From contig NZ_BMMB01000002.1 of assembly GCF_014645615.1 (NCBI RefSeq), positions 62,001 to 126,000 of the forward strand: DNA of 64,000 bases, in the 5' to 3' direction. Below, piece after piece: positions 1-9,631 of this stretch (positions are counted from its first letter, which is position 1; every line of letters starts with the position of its first letter). Source of the stretch: Paenibacillus hunanensis. GTDB lineage: Bacteria > Bacillota > Bacilli > Paenibacillales > Paenibacillaceae. The notes under the pieces are model-generated. The model made no database searches and had not been told where the DNA came from. It saw nothing but the letters and a program-made list of their open reading frames with translations. The position numbers and the translations under genes are program-made.

Positions 1-1042
1 TTGCGATCATCGGTGCGAATAGCTGTAATGCGCCTTCCAAGGTAGCAACGGTATCGAACATGCCCTCTTTGTCTTCCTGCATGTCTTTGTTGTACGCCAA
101 TGGAAGCGACTTGAGTACAGTCAGCAGACCGATCAGGTTACCGTAAACACGACCGGTTTTACCGCGTACGAGTTCGGCTACGTCCGGGTTTTTCTTTTGT
201 GGCATGATGCTGCTGCCTGTGCAGAAAGCATCGTCTAGCTCGATAAAATTAAACTCGGTGCTGCTCCACAGTACCAGCTCTTCGCTCAGACGAGACAGAT
301 GTGTCATGATCAGCGAAGCACCTGCAAGGAACTCGACGATAAAGTCGCGATCACTTACAGCATCCAGACTATTTTCGTATACACCATCAAAGCCAAGCTG
401 CTCGGCTACAAAATGGCGATCAATTGGGAATGTCGTTCCTGCCAGTGCGCCTGCGCCCAGTGGCAGTACATTGATACGCTTGTAGCTATCCTTCAGGCGA
501 TCGATATCGCGCTCGAACATCGATACATATGCCATCAGATGATGCGCGAACAGGATCGGCTGGGCACGCTGTAGATGTGTGTAGCCTGGAATGATCGTAT
601 CCAGATTATTTTTCGCCTGATTGATCAGGGATTCCTGCAATGCATGCAGCAGACCAACTAGCTCTACCGCACGATTACGTAAGTATAGATGCATATCGGT
701 AGCCACCTGATCGTTCCGGCTACGTCCGGTGTGTAGCTTACCACCCACCGCGCCGATCTCTTCGATCAGATGCTTTTCAATATTCATATGAATATCTTCA
801 TCGGAAACGGAGAACTCGACCTGACCTGCACGGATTTTGTCCAGTACCTTGTTCAGACCTGCCTTGATCGTCTCCACATCTTCAGCGGGTACGATGCCGC
901 ATTTGCCCAGCATCGTTACATGCGCCAGACTCCCTTGAATATCTTCTTCTGCTAATGCTTTATCGAAATGGATCGAGGCGGTATATTCCTCGACCAGATG
1001 ATTCGTTTGTTTGGTAAACCGTCCACCCCAAAGTTTGCTCAT
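1..1042 (-). CDS. argH: Argininosuccinate lyase, 3' end cut by the window
   Basis: Splits argininosuccinate into arginine and fumarate, the last step of arginine synthesis, in the cytoplasm. The protein starts MSKLWGGRF, a typical ArgH N-terminus, and carries the fumarase/aspartase-superfamily signature [12 protein letters not shown] at about residues 276-287. About 347 codons are in the window, and roughly the last quarter of a normal 460-470 residue enzyme lies beyond base 1. The ATG at 1042 follows the argG stop after 8 bases, so the two genes are almost certainly co-transcribed and translationally linked. Identification is secure; only the C-terminus is unseen. Confidence 0.96.
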   Translation of the reverse strand, partial: MSKLWGGRFTKQTNHLVEEYTASIHFDKALAEEDIQGSLAHVTMLGKCGIVPAEDVETIKAGLNKVLDKIRAGQVEFSVSDEDIHMNIEKHLIEEIGAVGGKLHTGRSRNDQVATDMHLYLRNRAVELVGLLHALQESLINQAKNNLDTIIPGYTHLQRAQPILFAHHLMAYVSMFERDIDRLKDSYKRINVLPLGAGALAGTTFPIDRHFVAEQLGFDGVYENSLDAVSDRDFIVEFLAGASLIMTHLSRLSEELVLWSSTEFNFIELDDAFCTGSSIMPQKKNPDVAELVRGKTGRVYGNLIGLLTVLKSLPLAYNKDMQEDKEGMFDTVATLEGALQLFAPMIA

Positions 1043-1050
1043 GCTGCTGG

Positions 1051-2304
1051 TCACACTCCTTGCTTCGCTTGGCTTGCTGCTTGCTGTACACCTGCATTAA
1101 CTTTCAGACGCAGTGCGTTCAGCTGGATAAAGCCTGCTGCATCGCCTTGATCGTAAGCATTTGTTGGATCAGCTTCCATTGTCGCGATATCCGGGTTGTA
1201 CAGACTGTATGGGCTGCTCAGTCCAGCTGCGATTACATTGCCTTTGTACAGCTTCACACGTACCGTACCGGTTACGTTTTTCTGACTTTCGGTTACGAGT
1301 GCTTGCAGGGCAAGACGCTCCGGAGCGAACCAGAAACCGTTGTACACCAGATTCGCATAACGTGTAATCAGCGAGTCACGCAGGCTCATTACTTCGCGAT
1401 CCATCGTGAGGGATTCCATTTTACGGTGTGCAGTGAACAGAATGGTTCCACCCGGTGTCTCATACACGCCACGACTCTTCATGCCGACAAAACGGTTTTC
1501 GACCATATCGACACGACCGATACCATGCTTGCCGCCCAGCTCATTCAGCTTCTCCATTGCTTCCAGTGGAGTTAGCTTTTGACCGTTCAATGCAACACAG
1601 TTACCTTTTTCAAATTCCAGCTCCAGCATTTCCGGTTGATCCGGTGCATCCTCTGGCGATACGCTCAGCAGGAACATGTCTTTGTTGTCCTCTGCACTTG
1701 CGTCGAAGTTTGGATCTTCCAGCACGCCGCTCTCGTAGCTGATATGCAGCAGGTTACGGTCAGTTGAATAAGGCTTCGCTGCCGATGCAGTTACGGGAAT
1801 GTCATGAGATTCTGCATAAGCGATCATCTCAGCGCGACCCGGGAAGTCAGCGCGGAATTGCTCCAGACGCCATGGTGCGATAACTTTAATTTCCGGTGCC
1901 AGTGCAGCTGCGTTCAGCTCAAAACGAACCTGGTCATTCCCTTTACCTGTTGCACCGTGAGCAATGGCAATTGCGCCTTCTGCGCGAGCAATCTCGACCA
2001 TACGCTTCGCGATCAGTGGACGTGCAATACTGGTACCGAGCAGGTATTGTCCTTCATACAATGCGCCAGCCTGGAACATTGGATAAATGAAGTCCTCTGC
2101 AAATTCAGCACGCAGATCATCGATATATACTTTGGATGCGCCCGTAGCGAGTGCTTTTTCTTCCAGACCATCCAGCTCGTCAGCCTGTCCGATATCTGCT
2201 GTGAATGTGATAATCTCAGCATCGTATGTTTCTTTCAGCCATTTCAGAATGATGGATGTATCCAATCCACCGGAGTATGCTAGAACGATTTTGTCTTTTG
2301 CCAT
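1051..2304 (-). CDS. argG: Argininosuccinate synthase
   Basis: Joins citrulline and aspartate using ATP to form argininosuccinate. The N-terminus [17 protein letters not shown] carries the PP-loop SGGLDTS (residues 11-17) of N-type ATP pyrophosphatases. At 417 residues it is close to the family's usual 400 or so. The frame stays open 41 codons further upstream, but that part overlaps a long hairpin. A good ribosome binding site (GGAGGGC) sits 8-9 bases before the ATG at 2304, so this start is preferred. It lies downstream of argF after a 165-bp gap that holds an unusual nested stem-loop, and is directly followed by argH. Confidence 0.96.
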   Translation of the reverse strand: MAKDKIVLAYSGGLDTSIILKWLKETYDAEIITFTADIGQADELDGLEEKALATGASKVYIDDLRAEFAEDFIYPMFQAGALYEGQYLLGTSIARPLIAKRMVEIARAEGAIAIAHGATGKGNDQVRFELNAAALAPEIKVIAPWRLEQFRADFPGRAEMIAYAESHDIPVTASAAKPYSTDRNLLHISYESGVLEDPNFDASAEDNKDMFLLSVSPEDAPDQPEMLELEFEKGNCVALNGQKLTPLEAMEKLNELGGKHGIGRVDMVENRFVGMKSRGVYETPGGTILFTAHRKMESLTMDREVMSLRDSLITRYANLVYNGFWFAPERLALQALVTESQKNVTGTVRVKLYKGNVIAAGLSSPYSLYNPDIATMEADPTNAYDQGDAAGFIQLNALRLKVNAGVQQAASQAKQGV

Positions 2305-2325
2305 TGCTAATATGCCCTCCAATAT

Positions 2326-2404
2326 AAAACCTTTTGACACCGTGCAGTGAAGCCGGAATGTAGCATTCCAGGCAGGCTTCATCCGCATACGGTCAAAAGG
2401 TTTT
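2326..2404 (-). promoter_or_regulatory. Long nested stem-loop between argF and argG, attenuator or terminator candidate
   Basis: The outer arms AAAACCTTTTGAC (2326-2338) and GTCAAAAGGTTTT (2392-2404) are perfectly complementary over 13 bp. Inside lie a second perfect 7-bp stem (TGAAGCC 2348-2354 with GGCTTCA 2375-2381) and a 6-bp tip hairpin (GGAATG 2355-2360 with CATTCC 2364-2369). Read in the direction of arg transcription, the outer stem runs straight into a U-rich stretch and then the argG ribosome binding site. This is the shape of an intrinsic terminator or attenuator controlling entry into argGH. The folding is seen in the sequence; the regulatory role is inferred. Confidence 0.6.
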
Positions 2405-2469
2405 GGTCTGATGTAGTCATTATACACGATTCAGCCGCCACACAGGCGACTCGTTCGCCGTCCATCCAT

Positions 2470-3435
2470 TTAGCCGATCAATGCCGCCATAATCGCTTTC
2501 TGCGCATGCAGACGATTTTCCGCTTCATCGAAAATAACGCTGTTGCCACCATCAATCACGCCCGCGCTTACTTCCTCGCCGCGGTGTGCTGGTAGACAGT
2601 GCAGGAAAATATAATCCGACTTCGCGTGACTTACGAGCTGCTCGTTCACCTGGTAATCGGCAAAGGCTTGCTCGCGTACCTTTTGCTCCTCTTCAAAGCC
2701 CATGCTTGCCCATACATCGGTATAGATCACATCTGCGTTCTCCACCGCTTCCTTCGGATCACGCACGACCTTGATCGTCGCACCGCTCTCTGCCGCCAGC
2801 TCCTGACATTGCTTCAATACCTCGGCATCTGGCTCATAGCCTTCTGGACTCGCCACGTACACATCCAGCCCTACACGTGCGCCGCCGATCATGAGCGAAT
2901 GCGCCATATTGTTACCATCACCGACGTAAGCGAGCTTCAAGCCTTTCAGCTTACCTTTATGCTCAACAATCGTTTGGAAATCCGCCAGTACCTGACATGG
3001 ATGTCCCAGATCGCTCAGTCCGTTAATTACCGGGATGTCTGCATATTTGGCTAGTTCGGTTACATTTTCATGTCCGAATGTACGGATCATGATGCCATCC
3101 AGATAACGCGACATGACCTGTGCGGTATCGGCAATCGTTTCACCGCGTCCCATCTGGATATCGTTTTTGCTCAGGAACAGTGCATGTCCACCAAGCTGAT
3201 ACGTACCTACCTCGAACGATACCCGTGTCCGTGTGGACGATTTTTCAAAAATAAGCCCGACCGTCTTACCTTCCAGCGGACGATACGCTTCGCCTGCTTT
3301 CTGTTTACGCTTGAGTTCGATAGCAAAGTCGATCAGAAATTCAATCTCCTCCGCTGTAAAGTCACTTAGTTCGATAAAGTCTTTGCCTTTAAAATGGCTC
3401 AGTTCCAGCTTGCCCGTCTGTGCTGTATCTGCCAA
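2470..3435 (-). CDS. argF: Ornithine carbamoyltransferase
   Basis: Transfers the carbamoyl group of carbamoyl phosphate to ornithine to give citrulline. The 321-residue protein has the carbamoyl-phosphate site STRTR (residues 67-71), the HPCQ motif (145-148) and the HCLPA motif near the C-terminus that binds ornithine, all diagnostic of OTCases. The start is TTG at 3435, giving MADTAQ, preceded by GGGAGG at 7 bases; no better ATG is in reach. It lies 188 bp downstream of argD, and that gap contains a perfect 8-bp hairpin. There is no carAB in the cluster, so carbamoyl phosphate must come from genes elsewhere. Confidence 0.95.
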   Translation of the reverse strand: MADTAQTGKLELSHFKGKDFIELSDFTAEEIEFLIDFAIELKRKQKAGEAYRPLEGKTVGLIFEKSSTRTRVSFEVGTYQLGGHALFLSKNDIQMGRGETIADTAQVMSRYLDGIMIRTFGHENVTELAKYADIPVINGLSDLGHPCQVLADFQTIVEHKGKLKGLKLAYVGDGNNMAHSLMIGGARVGLDVYVASPEGYEPDAEVLKQCQELAAESGATIKVVRDPKEAVENADVIYTDVWASMGFEEEQKVREQAFADYQVNEQLVSHAKSDYIFLHCLPAHRGEEVSAGVIDGGNSVIFDEAENRLHAQKAIMAALIG

Positions 3436-3478
3436 TGGTATTCCTCCCTTGTGGATAGCTACTCTGTTCTATGTGTAG

Positions 3479-3504
3479 TACGGAATCCCATGAGGCATTC
3501 CGTA
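3479..3504. repeat. Perfect 8-bp hairpin in the argD-argF gap
   Basis: TACGGAAT (3479-3486) and ATTCCGTA (3497-3504) are exact complements around a 10-base loop. No U-tract follows on the transcribed strand, so this is not a standard terminator. An mRNA processing or stability element within the arg operon is one possibility. Nothing else is recognisable in the gap. Confidence 0.4.
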
Positions 3505-3623
3505 GCTAGGATTGGTGTTCGCCTGGTTCATCGTTTGTAATAGCAGCCTATACTTGCATTCGCGGATAAAGAACACGATGCTCGATTTCTTGGCTGCTAG
3601 CTCGTCTGATCACGCTCCGCTGT

Positions 3624-4859
3624 TCAGTTACTATTAGCTCCAGCCGTTCCAACAACCGGCGCATGCTCCTGAATAAGCTCGCTCAGAATCGTTACCGCAT
3701 GATCGATCTCTTCCTTCGTAATGAGCAGGTTCGGCAGCAGACGAATGACGTTAGGCCCCGCGCTTACGAACAGCAGTCCCTTTTTCTGTCCAGCAAGAAT
3801 CAACTCATTAATTGGAGCCGTACATTCGATTCCGATCATCAGACCTTTACCACGAATCTCGATGACAAATGGATGGCTGCTCAGCTTGTCTTCCAGCTGC
3901 TGCATCAGATAGTCGCCCATCTCTGCTGCGTGCTGAACGACGTTTTGCTCCTGCATCGTTTCTAGTGTAGCTATCACTGCTGCTGTCGCAAGTGGTGTAC
4001 CGCCAAATGTAGAGCCATGACTGCCTGCGGTAAAGGCTTCCTTCAAATACGCTTTACCTACCATCGCGCCAACTGGGAAGCCGCTAGCCAGACCTTTTGC
4101 CAGTGTGAAAATATCCGGTTCAATACCATAATGCTCGGATGCGAGCAGCTTACCTGTACGTCCCATGCCTGTTTGAATCTCGTCAATGATCAGCAACACG
4201 CCATGCTGCTTGCACAGCTCGGCTACGGCTTGCACATAAGCAACCTCTGCCGGATAGACGCCACCCTCGGCTTGAATCATTTCCAGCATAATGGCGGCAG
4301 TATGAGGACCGATCACCTTTTGCAATGCATCCAGATCATTCAGCGGCACTGTGATAAAGCCAGCTGGCAACGGGTGGAATCCTTCTTTTACCTTGTCCTG
4401 CCCTGTCGCTGTCAGTGTTGCGAGCGTCCGTCCATGGAAGGATTGGGTAAAGGTAATGATTTCGTAGCGCTCTTCGCCCTTAATCTTCTGCTGATATTTA
4501 CGTGCCAGCTTGATCGCTGCTTCATTCGCTTCCGCTCCGCTATTACAGAAAAATACCGCATCACCGGAGGTGATTGACGTCAGCATCTGAGCTGCCTTTT
4601 CCTGATTCGGAATCTGGAATAGATTCGATGTGTGCCATAGCTGATCCAGTTGCTCTTTTAGCTTAGCAGCCACAGGCTCAGGAGCATGCCCCAGATTCGT
4701 AACCGCCAGACCGCACATGAAATCGAGATATTTGTTTCCTTCGGCATCCCACAGATAACTGCCTTTTCCTTTTACAAATGCAAGCGGATAGCGCGCATAA
4801 GAAGGAAATAATGCACTTTCATTTGTTGCTGATGGCTCATTGCTCATCGGATTCGTCAT
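3624..4859 (-). CDS. argD: Acetylornithine aminotransferase
   Basis: A PLP-dependent class III aminotransferase that converts N-acetylglutamate semialdehyde to N-acetylornithine with glutamate as amino donor. Seen are NSGAEANEAA (about 107-116), the cofactor-site signature IDEIQTGMGRTG (225-236), and the PLP lysine in FTLAKGLASG (about K255). An in-frame GTG lies three codons upstream (4868) but is only 1 base from AAGGAG. The ATG at 4859 is 10 bases from it and is chosen. The 411-residue length fits the family. ArgD and related ornithine or GABA aminotransferases look alike, but the arg operon context settles the role. Confidence 0.94.
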   Translation of the reverse strand: MTNPMSNEPSATNESALFPSYARYPLAFVKGKGSYLWDAEGNKYLDFMCGLAVTNLGHAPEPVAAKLKEQLDQLWHTSNLFQIPNQEKAAQMLTSITSGDAVFFCNSGAEANEAAIKLARKYQQKIKGEERYEIITFTQSFHGRTLATLTATGQDKVKEGFHPLPAGFITVPLNDLDALQKVIGPHTAAIMLEMIQAEGGVYPAEVAYVQAVAELCKQHGVLLIIDEIQTGMGRTGKLLASEHYGIEPDIFTLAKGLASGFPVGAMVGKAYLKEAFTAGSHGSTFGGTPLATAAVIATLETMQEQNVVQHAAEMGDYLMQQLEDKLSSHPFVIEIRGKGLMIGIECTAPINELILAGQKKGLLFVSAGPNVIRLLPNLLITKEEIDHAVTILSELIQEHAPVVGTAGANSN

Positions 4860-4970
4860 GCTGGTCACGCTCCTTAAATAATTGATTTTAAAATACAGCT
4901 CCTGTAAGCCTCTACTCGCCTCTACCTTGACTCACAACATCCATCTACTCTATTTATCGTTACAATGCTG

Positions 4971-5780
4971 CTACAGCACCGTCTGGCGTACAATACGTGT
5001 TCCAACTGCGTCTCCATTCAGCACGCGGCTGAGAATACCCGGCTCGCTTCCGTCGACAATAATAACCTCCTGCACGTCTCCCTGAATGCAAGCAACTGCC
5101 GCCTTCACCTTCGGGATCATACCTCCATAAATTTCGCCCGTCTCGATCATATGCTGCGTATCCTCAATCGTGACCTGAGGTAATACAACCTTCTCACCCT
5201 CGACTGTACGCATAATACCGGGCACATCCGTCACTACGATCATACGTGGTACGCCCAGATGCGAAGCAACCGCACCTGCTGCCGTATCGGCATTAATATT
5301 GTACCGCTGCCCTGTAGCATCTACCCCGACAGGGGCGATGACTGGCATATAGCCCAGATTCGTAATCGCTCGAATAATCGTGGCTTCTACATACGTAACA
5401 TCCCCGACCAGTCCAACCTCCGCAGAATTGGCAACCGGTTTGGCCTGGATCAGACCGCCGTCGACACCAGAGATGCCGATCGCTTTTGCCCGGCTGCCCT
5501 GAATTCGTCGGACGATCTGCTTGTTGATGCTGCCCGAAAGCACCATCTCTACCACATCCAGCACCTCTTCGGTTGTCTTACGTAAGCCGCCCACAAATTC
5601 CGTCTCAATCCCCAGCTTCGCTAGATTGTCCGAAATCGCCGGACCGCCACCATGTACAATTACCGGCTGAACGCCGGATTCCTGAATCTGCTGCAAGTCT
5701 TCAAAAAACGAATCCGGCAACGCAGCCAACGTGCTGCCTCCGCATTTCATAACAAAGGTCTGCCCCGCTTGTCCAGTCAT
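4971..5780 (-). CDS. argB: Acetylglutamate kinase
   Basis: Phosphorylates N-acetylglutamate, the second step of the acetylated arginine route. The 269-residue protein has the amino-acid kinase fold: an N-terminal KCGGS loop (K12, where KYGG or KLGG is more common), the HGGGP substrate loop (about 43-47) and the late IVTDVPGI segment. The ATG at 5780 follows GGAGGGG at 5 bases. It lies 111 bp upstream of argD. The argJ-argB gap before it carries repeated hairpin units described separately. Confidence 0.95.
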   Translation of the reverse strand: MTGQAGQTFVMKCGGSTLAALPDSFFEDLQQIQESGVQPVIVHGGGPAISDNLAKLGIETEFVGGLRKTTEEVLDVVEMVLSGSINKQIVRRIQGSRAKAIGISGVDGGLIQAKPVANSAEVGLVGDVTYVEATIIRAITNLGYMPVIAPVGVDATGQRYNINADTAAGAVASHLGVPRMIVVTDVPGIMRTVEGEKVVLPQVTIEDTQHMIETGEIYGGMIPKVKAAVACIQGDVQEVIIVDGSEPGILSRVLNGDAVGTRIVRQTVL

Positions 5781-5795
5781 CGCTTCCCCTCCGTT

Positions 5796-5966
5796 TCTAG
5801 CGTTAGCGAATTTCTAACGCGAGGTTCAATACAAACATGATTTTTGCGATAGCAAAATATCTTATATTTCTAGCGTTAGCGCATTTCTAACGCGAGGTTC
5901 AATACAAAAGTGATTTTTGCGACCGCAAAATATCTTACATTTAGCGTTAACGCATTCCTAACGCGA
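5796..5966. repeat. 73-bp direct repeats with paired hairpins, 2.3 copies, in the argB-argJ gap
   Basis: Two copies of a 73-bp unit start at 5796 and 5869, and a shortened third begins near 5941. Each full unit contains two small palindromes. The first is GCGTTAG...CTAACGC around a 7-base loop. The second is TTTTGC-NNNN-GCAAAA, whose loop differs between copies (GATA and GACC) while the stem is unchanged. The third copy keeps GCGTTA...TAACGC. Stem conservation with loop change suggests that the folded form matters. Possible roles are operon mRNA stability or differential expression of argJ and argB. The spacing and the lack of unique spacers rule out a CRISPR array. Confidence 0.7.
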
Positions 5967-6087
5967 TATCCCATAAAATACAACTTAACTTCACAACATA
6001 TCCTAATCCATCGCGCACCAACATTTTTACAACCAAGCTACAGCACTATCATTACATCTAATCCAACTATCCATCTCACCGCTTCAT

Positions 6088-7314
6088 TTATGTACGGTAA
6101 GCAGCATTAATACGCACATAATCATATGTGAGGTCACAGCCCCATGCGATGGCCTGACCCTCACCATAATGCAAATCTACCGTAATACGTACCGTATCTC
6201 CTTTAAGATACTCCAGCGCTGCTTCTTCATCAAAAGGCACCGGACGTGATGCCGTCAGCACAACAATATCGCCCAAGCGAATATCGACTGTATTCACATC
6301 AACCGGTTCACCCGCACGTCCTACCGCGGCAATGACGCGTCCCCAGTTCGCATCTGCACCAAACATTGCCGATTTCACCAGACTGGAGCCAATAACCGTC
6401 TTCGCAATCGCTCGTGCAGACAGGTCGCTTACCGCTCCGGTCACTTCCACCTCAACCAGCTTGGTTGCTCCTTCTCCATCGCGAGCAATCGCCTGTGCTA
6501 GATGCTCACACACATGACGAAATGCTGCGGCAAAAGCTGCCCAATCTTCATGCTCTGGTGTCAACTCCAGATTACCTGCATGTCCACTCGCCATCACAAC
6601 GAGCATATCATTTGTACTTGTATCACCATCAACCGTAATCATATTAAATGTACGATCTGTCGTATCGCGTAGTAGCAGCTGTAGCGCATCGGCTGGAATG
6701 ACCGCATCGGTTGTCATAAATGCCAGCATCGTCGCCATATTCGGATGAATCATGCCCGAGCCTTTGGCTGCACCAGCAATATTCACTTCAATACCATTCA
6801 CTTCCACCTGCACGCAGATTTCCTTTTTCACCAGATCGGTCGTCAAGATCGACTGGCAAAAGGCTTCCGCATGATTCGGCTCATAACCAAGCTGCTCCGG
6901 CAGCCGTTCGATTCCAGCAATCACACGATCCATTTTCAACAATTCGCCGATTACACCTGTAGAGGCTACTGCCACATCCTGTTCATCCAGACCAAGCTGA
7001 CGCGCGGTTTCCGCACGCATCGCATACGCATCCTGCTCCCCTTGCTGCCCTGTGCAGGCATTTGCATTACCGCTATTCACGACAACCGCGCGCAGTGTGC
7101 CATTGGATAGGCTATCGCGTGTCACCTGTAGCGGTGCCGCTTGAAACAGATTCGTTGTATACACAGCAGCCGCTGTTGCTGGAACATCACATACAATAAC
7201 GCCCAGATCATTACGCTCTGTTTTTTTCAGTCCGCAATGCAGACCTGCTGCTTGGAATCCTGACGGTGTAGTTACAGAGCCACCTTGAATCGGTTTGAAC
7301 AATTGATCTGACAT
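6088..7314 (-). CDS. argJ: Bifunctional ornithine acetyltransferase / N-acetylglutamate synthase
   Basis: Recycles the acetyl group from N-acetylornithine to glutamate, releasing ornithine, and can often also make N-acetylglutamate from acetyl-CoA. The protein is made as a precursor that cuts itself at a conserved threonine. Here the site is in KGSGMIHPNMATMLAF, so cleavage before about Thr195 should give alpha and beta chains. At 408 residues it is full length. A GTG five codons upstream is open, but AGGAG sits 5 bases before the ATG at 7314, so MSDQLF is taken as the start. It lies between argC and argB in the classic argCJBD order. Confidence 0.95.
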   Translation of the reverse strand: MSDQLFKPIQGGSVTTPSGFQAAGLHCGLKKTERNDLGVIVCDVPATAAAVYTTNLFQAAPLQVTRDSLSNGTLRAVVVNSGNANACTGQQGEQDAYAMRAETARQLGLDEQDVAVASTGVIGELLKMDRVIAGIERLPEQLGYEPNHAEAFCQSILTTDLVKKEICVQVEVNGIEVNIAGAAKGSGMIHPNMATMLAFMTTDAVIPADALQLLLRDTTDRTFNMITVDGDTSTNDMLVVMASGHAGNLELTPEHEDWAAFAAAFRHVCEHLAQAIARDGEGATKLVEVEVTGAVSDLSARAIAKTVIGSSLVKSAMFGADANWGRVIAAVGRAGEPVDVNTVDIRLGDIVVLTASRPVPFDEEAALEYLKGDTVRITVDLHYGEGQAIAWGCDLTYDYVRINAAYRT

Positions 7315-7450
7315 GATATCTCCTCTCACTTCCTGGTCGACGATGTGGATATACTTTGTAGATAGATGGAATGACGTATTCCTTTTACAGACAGTTTTTA
7401 TACTTTAGAAAGCTTTACATCTTGAACCGTTCTACAATAAAACGAGCTGC

Positions 7451-8503
7451 TTACGGGTACACTGGAACCATATTCAGACCGAGGTTTTCCTCCCAGCCCA
7501 TCATTAGATTCAGGTTCTGGATCGCCTGACCGGCTGCTCCTTTAACCAGATTATCGATGACTGAGATCACCGTCATCCGTCCTGTACGCTCATCCAGTGC
7601 AAATCCGATATCGCAATAGTTTGAGCCTGTGACTTCTTTGGTCGCTGGCCATTGTCCTGCGGAACGCACACGTACAAACGGGCGCTCTTTATAATAATTA
7701 CGGTACAAATCAATCCATTCCTGCTCGGAATGACCACCGTCTGTTTTCATATACATCGTGCTCATAATTCCACGTGTCATCGGCACCAGATGCGTAGTGA
7801 AGGTCACCTGTACCGGTTTATTCGCTACCTCACTGAGTACCTGCTCAATTTCAGGAATATGCTGATGCTTGTTAACCTTGTAGGCTTTGAAGTTTTCGTT
7901 CATTTCCGCATAATGGGACGTCAGGCTTGTACCACGACCTGCACCGGATACGCCGGACTTGGCATCGATAATAATCGTATCGGTGTTGACCCAACCTGCT
8001 TCTACAGCGGGCAACAAACCGAGCAGCGATGCAGTCGAATAGCAGCCTGGATTCGATATCAGTCGTACATCACGTACATCGTTATCCTTTAGCTCGCACA
8101 ATCCGTATACTGCCTCAGCAAGTACATCCGCTGGCGCTGGCTTATGCTTATACCATTTTTCATATTGATTCGTATCCTTTAAGCGGTAGTCACCCGATAG
8201 ATCGATCACTTTCAGACCCGCTTCCAGATACTGCGGCACAAGCTCACTGCTCACACCAGATGGCGTAGCGAGAAAGACCAGATCCGCCTTACTTGCCGTT
8301 TCCTGTGGATCGACACCATCCAGCACCATATCCAGCATACCGTTCAGATGCGGGAATTGCTCTGAGATCGGCTTGCCACTACTGGAAGCCGAAATAACGG
8401 ATGTAATCGTTACATTCGGATGATGCTGTAAAAAACGAATCAGTTCCACCCCGCCGTAGCCAGTGGAACCTACGATAGCAACTTTTAGTTGATGTGAACT
8501 CAC
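7451..8503 (-). CDS. argC: N-acetyl-gamma-glutamyl-phosphate reductase
   Basis: NADPH-dependent reduction of N-acetylglutamyl phosphate to the semialdehyde. It shows the nucleotide-binding loop VGSTGYGG (about 11-18) and the catalytic cysteine in ISNPGCYSTA (about C154), giving 350 residues. Three starts are possible. An upstream ATG would add a Cys-rich tail unlike the family. The ATG at 8509 is only 2 bases from AGGGGG. The GTG at 8503 is 8 bases from it and is preferred. This is the first gene of the arginine cluster and is preceded by a good sigma-A-type promoter. Confidence 0.94.
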   Translation of the reverse strand: MSSHQLKVAIVGSTGYGGVELIRFLQHHPNVTITSVISASSSGKPISEQFPHLNGMLDMVLDGVDPQETASKADLVFLATPSGVSSELVPQYLEAGLKVIDLSGDYRLKDTNQYEKWYKHKPAPADVLAEAVYGLCELKDNDVRDVRLISNPGCYSTASLLGLLPAVEAGWVNTDTIIIDAKSGVSGAGRGTSLTSHYAEMNENFKAYKVNKHQHIPEIEQVLSEVANKPVQVTFTTHLVPMTRGIMSTMYMKTDGGHSEQEWIDLYRNYYKERPFVRVRSAGQWPATKEVTGSNYCDIGFALDERTGRMTVISVIDNLVKGAAGQAIQNLNLMMGWEENLGLNMVPVYP

Positions 8504-8632
8504 GTGCATTTCCCCCTGTTCAGTACCCTGGCAACAGCATCTGTTGTGATTATATCCTTCTCCTGTATTCGGAGGATAAAGGTGATGGTCTGCTGCGATA
8601 CATTGTTTTGTCCGATGAATAATCTGTGTATT

Positions 8633-8661
8633 ATTATACATCCGATGTAATATAAATACAA
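8633..8661 (-). promoter_or_regulatory. Probable sigma-A promoter of the arginine operon
   Basis: On the minus strand, a -35 TTGTAT (8656-8661) and a perfect -10 TATAAT (8633-8638) are separated by 17 bp, about 130 bp before argC. The -10 lies inside the short palindrome TGTAT-AATA-ATACA, an AT-rich dyad of the general type bound by ArgR. That operator role is a guess. Confidence 0.6.
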
Positions 8662-8927
8662 CCTTGAATACAAACATTATTTTAAGCGCATTGAAGCTAC
8701 ATACTGAGCTTCCATGCGGCTCGGTGTAACTCGAATGATAGGACGATGTTATGTTAAGATAAATGATAGTTCATTTTACTTTTATGAGTATTCATCCGAT
8801 TTTATGCTATCTGTATTCAGTCTTTCCTTGAAAAATTGGCTTCCGTACTATCATCCGTTACACTACTTTACTGTAAATTGTGATTACTTTATTCGTATCA
8901 TCCTATTCATACTGGAGGAATCATCGC

Positions 8928-9440
8928 ATGCAAGCTTCATTTTCATTTACAACCGATACAGCAGCCTTATCGATCTTTGATCTACAGGCCATTCGTCATC
9001 GACTGGACGATACTCCCGACTGGTGGACGCTTGAAGAGGATGAGCTAGAGGAGATAAATAACGGTCACATCGCTCTGCTACATGTAGAAGACGATGGTAC
9101 ATATGATGTGCATATTATGAAGGCCATCGAGCAAGCGCAAGTGCAATGTCTACTCTATGCTCCTTCCGGTCAGCTATTTATCGGTGCAGCAGAGGACACC
9201 ACAGGTGGCGATCTAGAACCCGATGATTCTGGAGTGGTCTCCGGTCAATTGTGGACGGTAGAGCCAGGTGTATATGCACTACAGGTGTCCCTGCAACAAC
9301 AGACGATCCAGCTTGCCCTGCAATGGCTGGCAGCGACTCCCATAGATTGGCAGCAATCTCACTCTGAGCAACATGTAGCTGATGCCTCCGAGCAGGGCAC
9401 AGTTCAGATGAATTCATTCGAGCAACGATTGCGCCTATAG
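8928..9440 (+). CDS. Uncharacterised acidic protein, possibly DUF6386-like
   Basis: The only convincing plus-strand gene in the window. It encodes 170 residues and starts at the ATG at 8928 after GGAGGAATCATCGC. The protein is acidic and soluble, with no signal peptide or membrane segment. It opens with a beta-rich stretch (FSFTTDTAALSIFDLQAIRHR), then an acidic helix and DGTYDVHIM, and ends in a Gln/Ser-rich tail. The opening resembles what I recall of DUF6386 proteins of Bacillota, a family of unknown function; this is from memory and uncertain. It is divergent from the arg operon, with no neighbour that suggests a role. Confidence 0.7.
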   Translation: MQASFSFTTDTAALSIFDLQAIRHRLDDTPDWWTLEEDELEEINNGHIALLHVEDDGTYDVHIMKAIEQAQVQCLLYAPSGQLFIGAAEDTTGGDLEPDDSGVVSGQLWTVEPGVYALQVSLQQQTIQLALQWLAATPIDWQQSHSEQHVADASEQGTVQMNSFEQRLRL

Positions 9441-9631
9441 TTTATTTCATTAGTGTGGTTAATCGATGCTTATGTTGATCTCTGCTTATGATGTATAACT
9501 ATGATGTGTCCACTCTATGTAACAGCTGGCATAGGAATAGCTGCTATACTATCCCCCTACGTATTTCGACTACTGTTAGTTTAACGCTTCTGGATTCGCT
9601 GGGAATACATGAAAATATCGCAGTTGCATAT

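Noticed and set aside
5796..5966. Possible CRISPR array
   Set aside because: Units are contiguous 73-bp direct repeats without variable spacers, and no cas gene is present.
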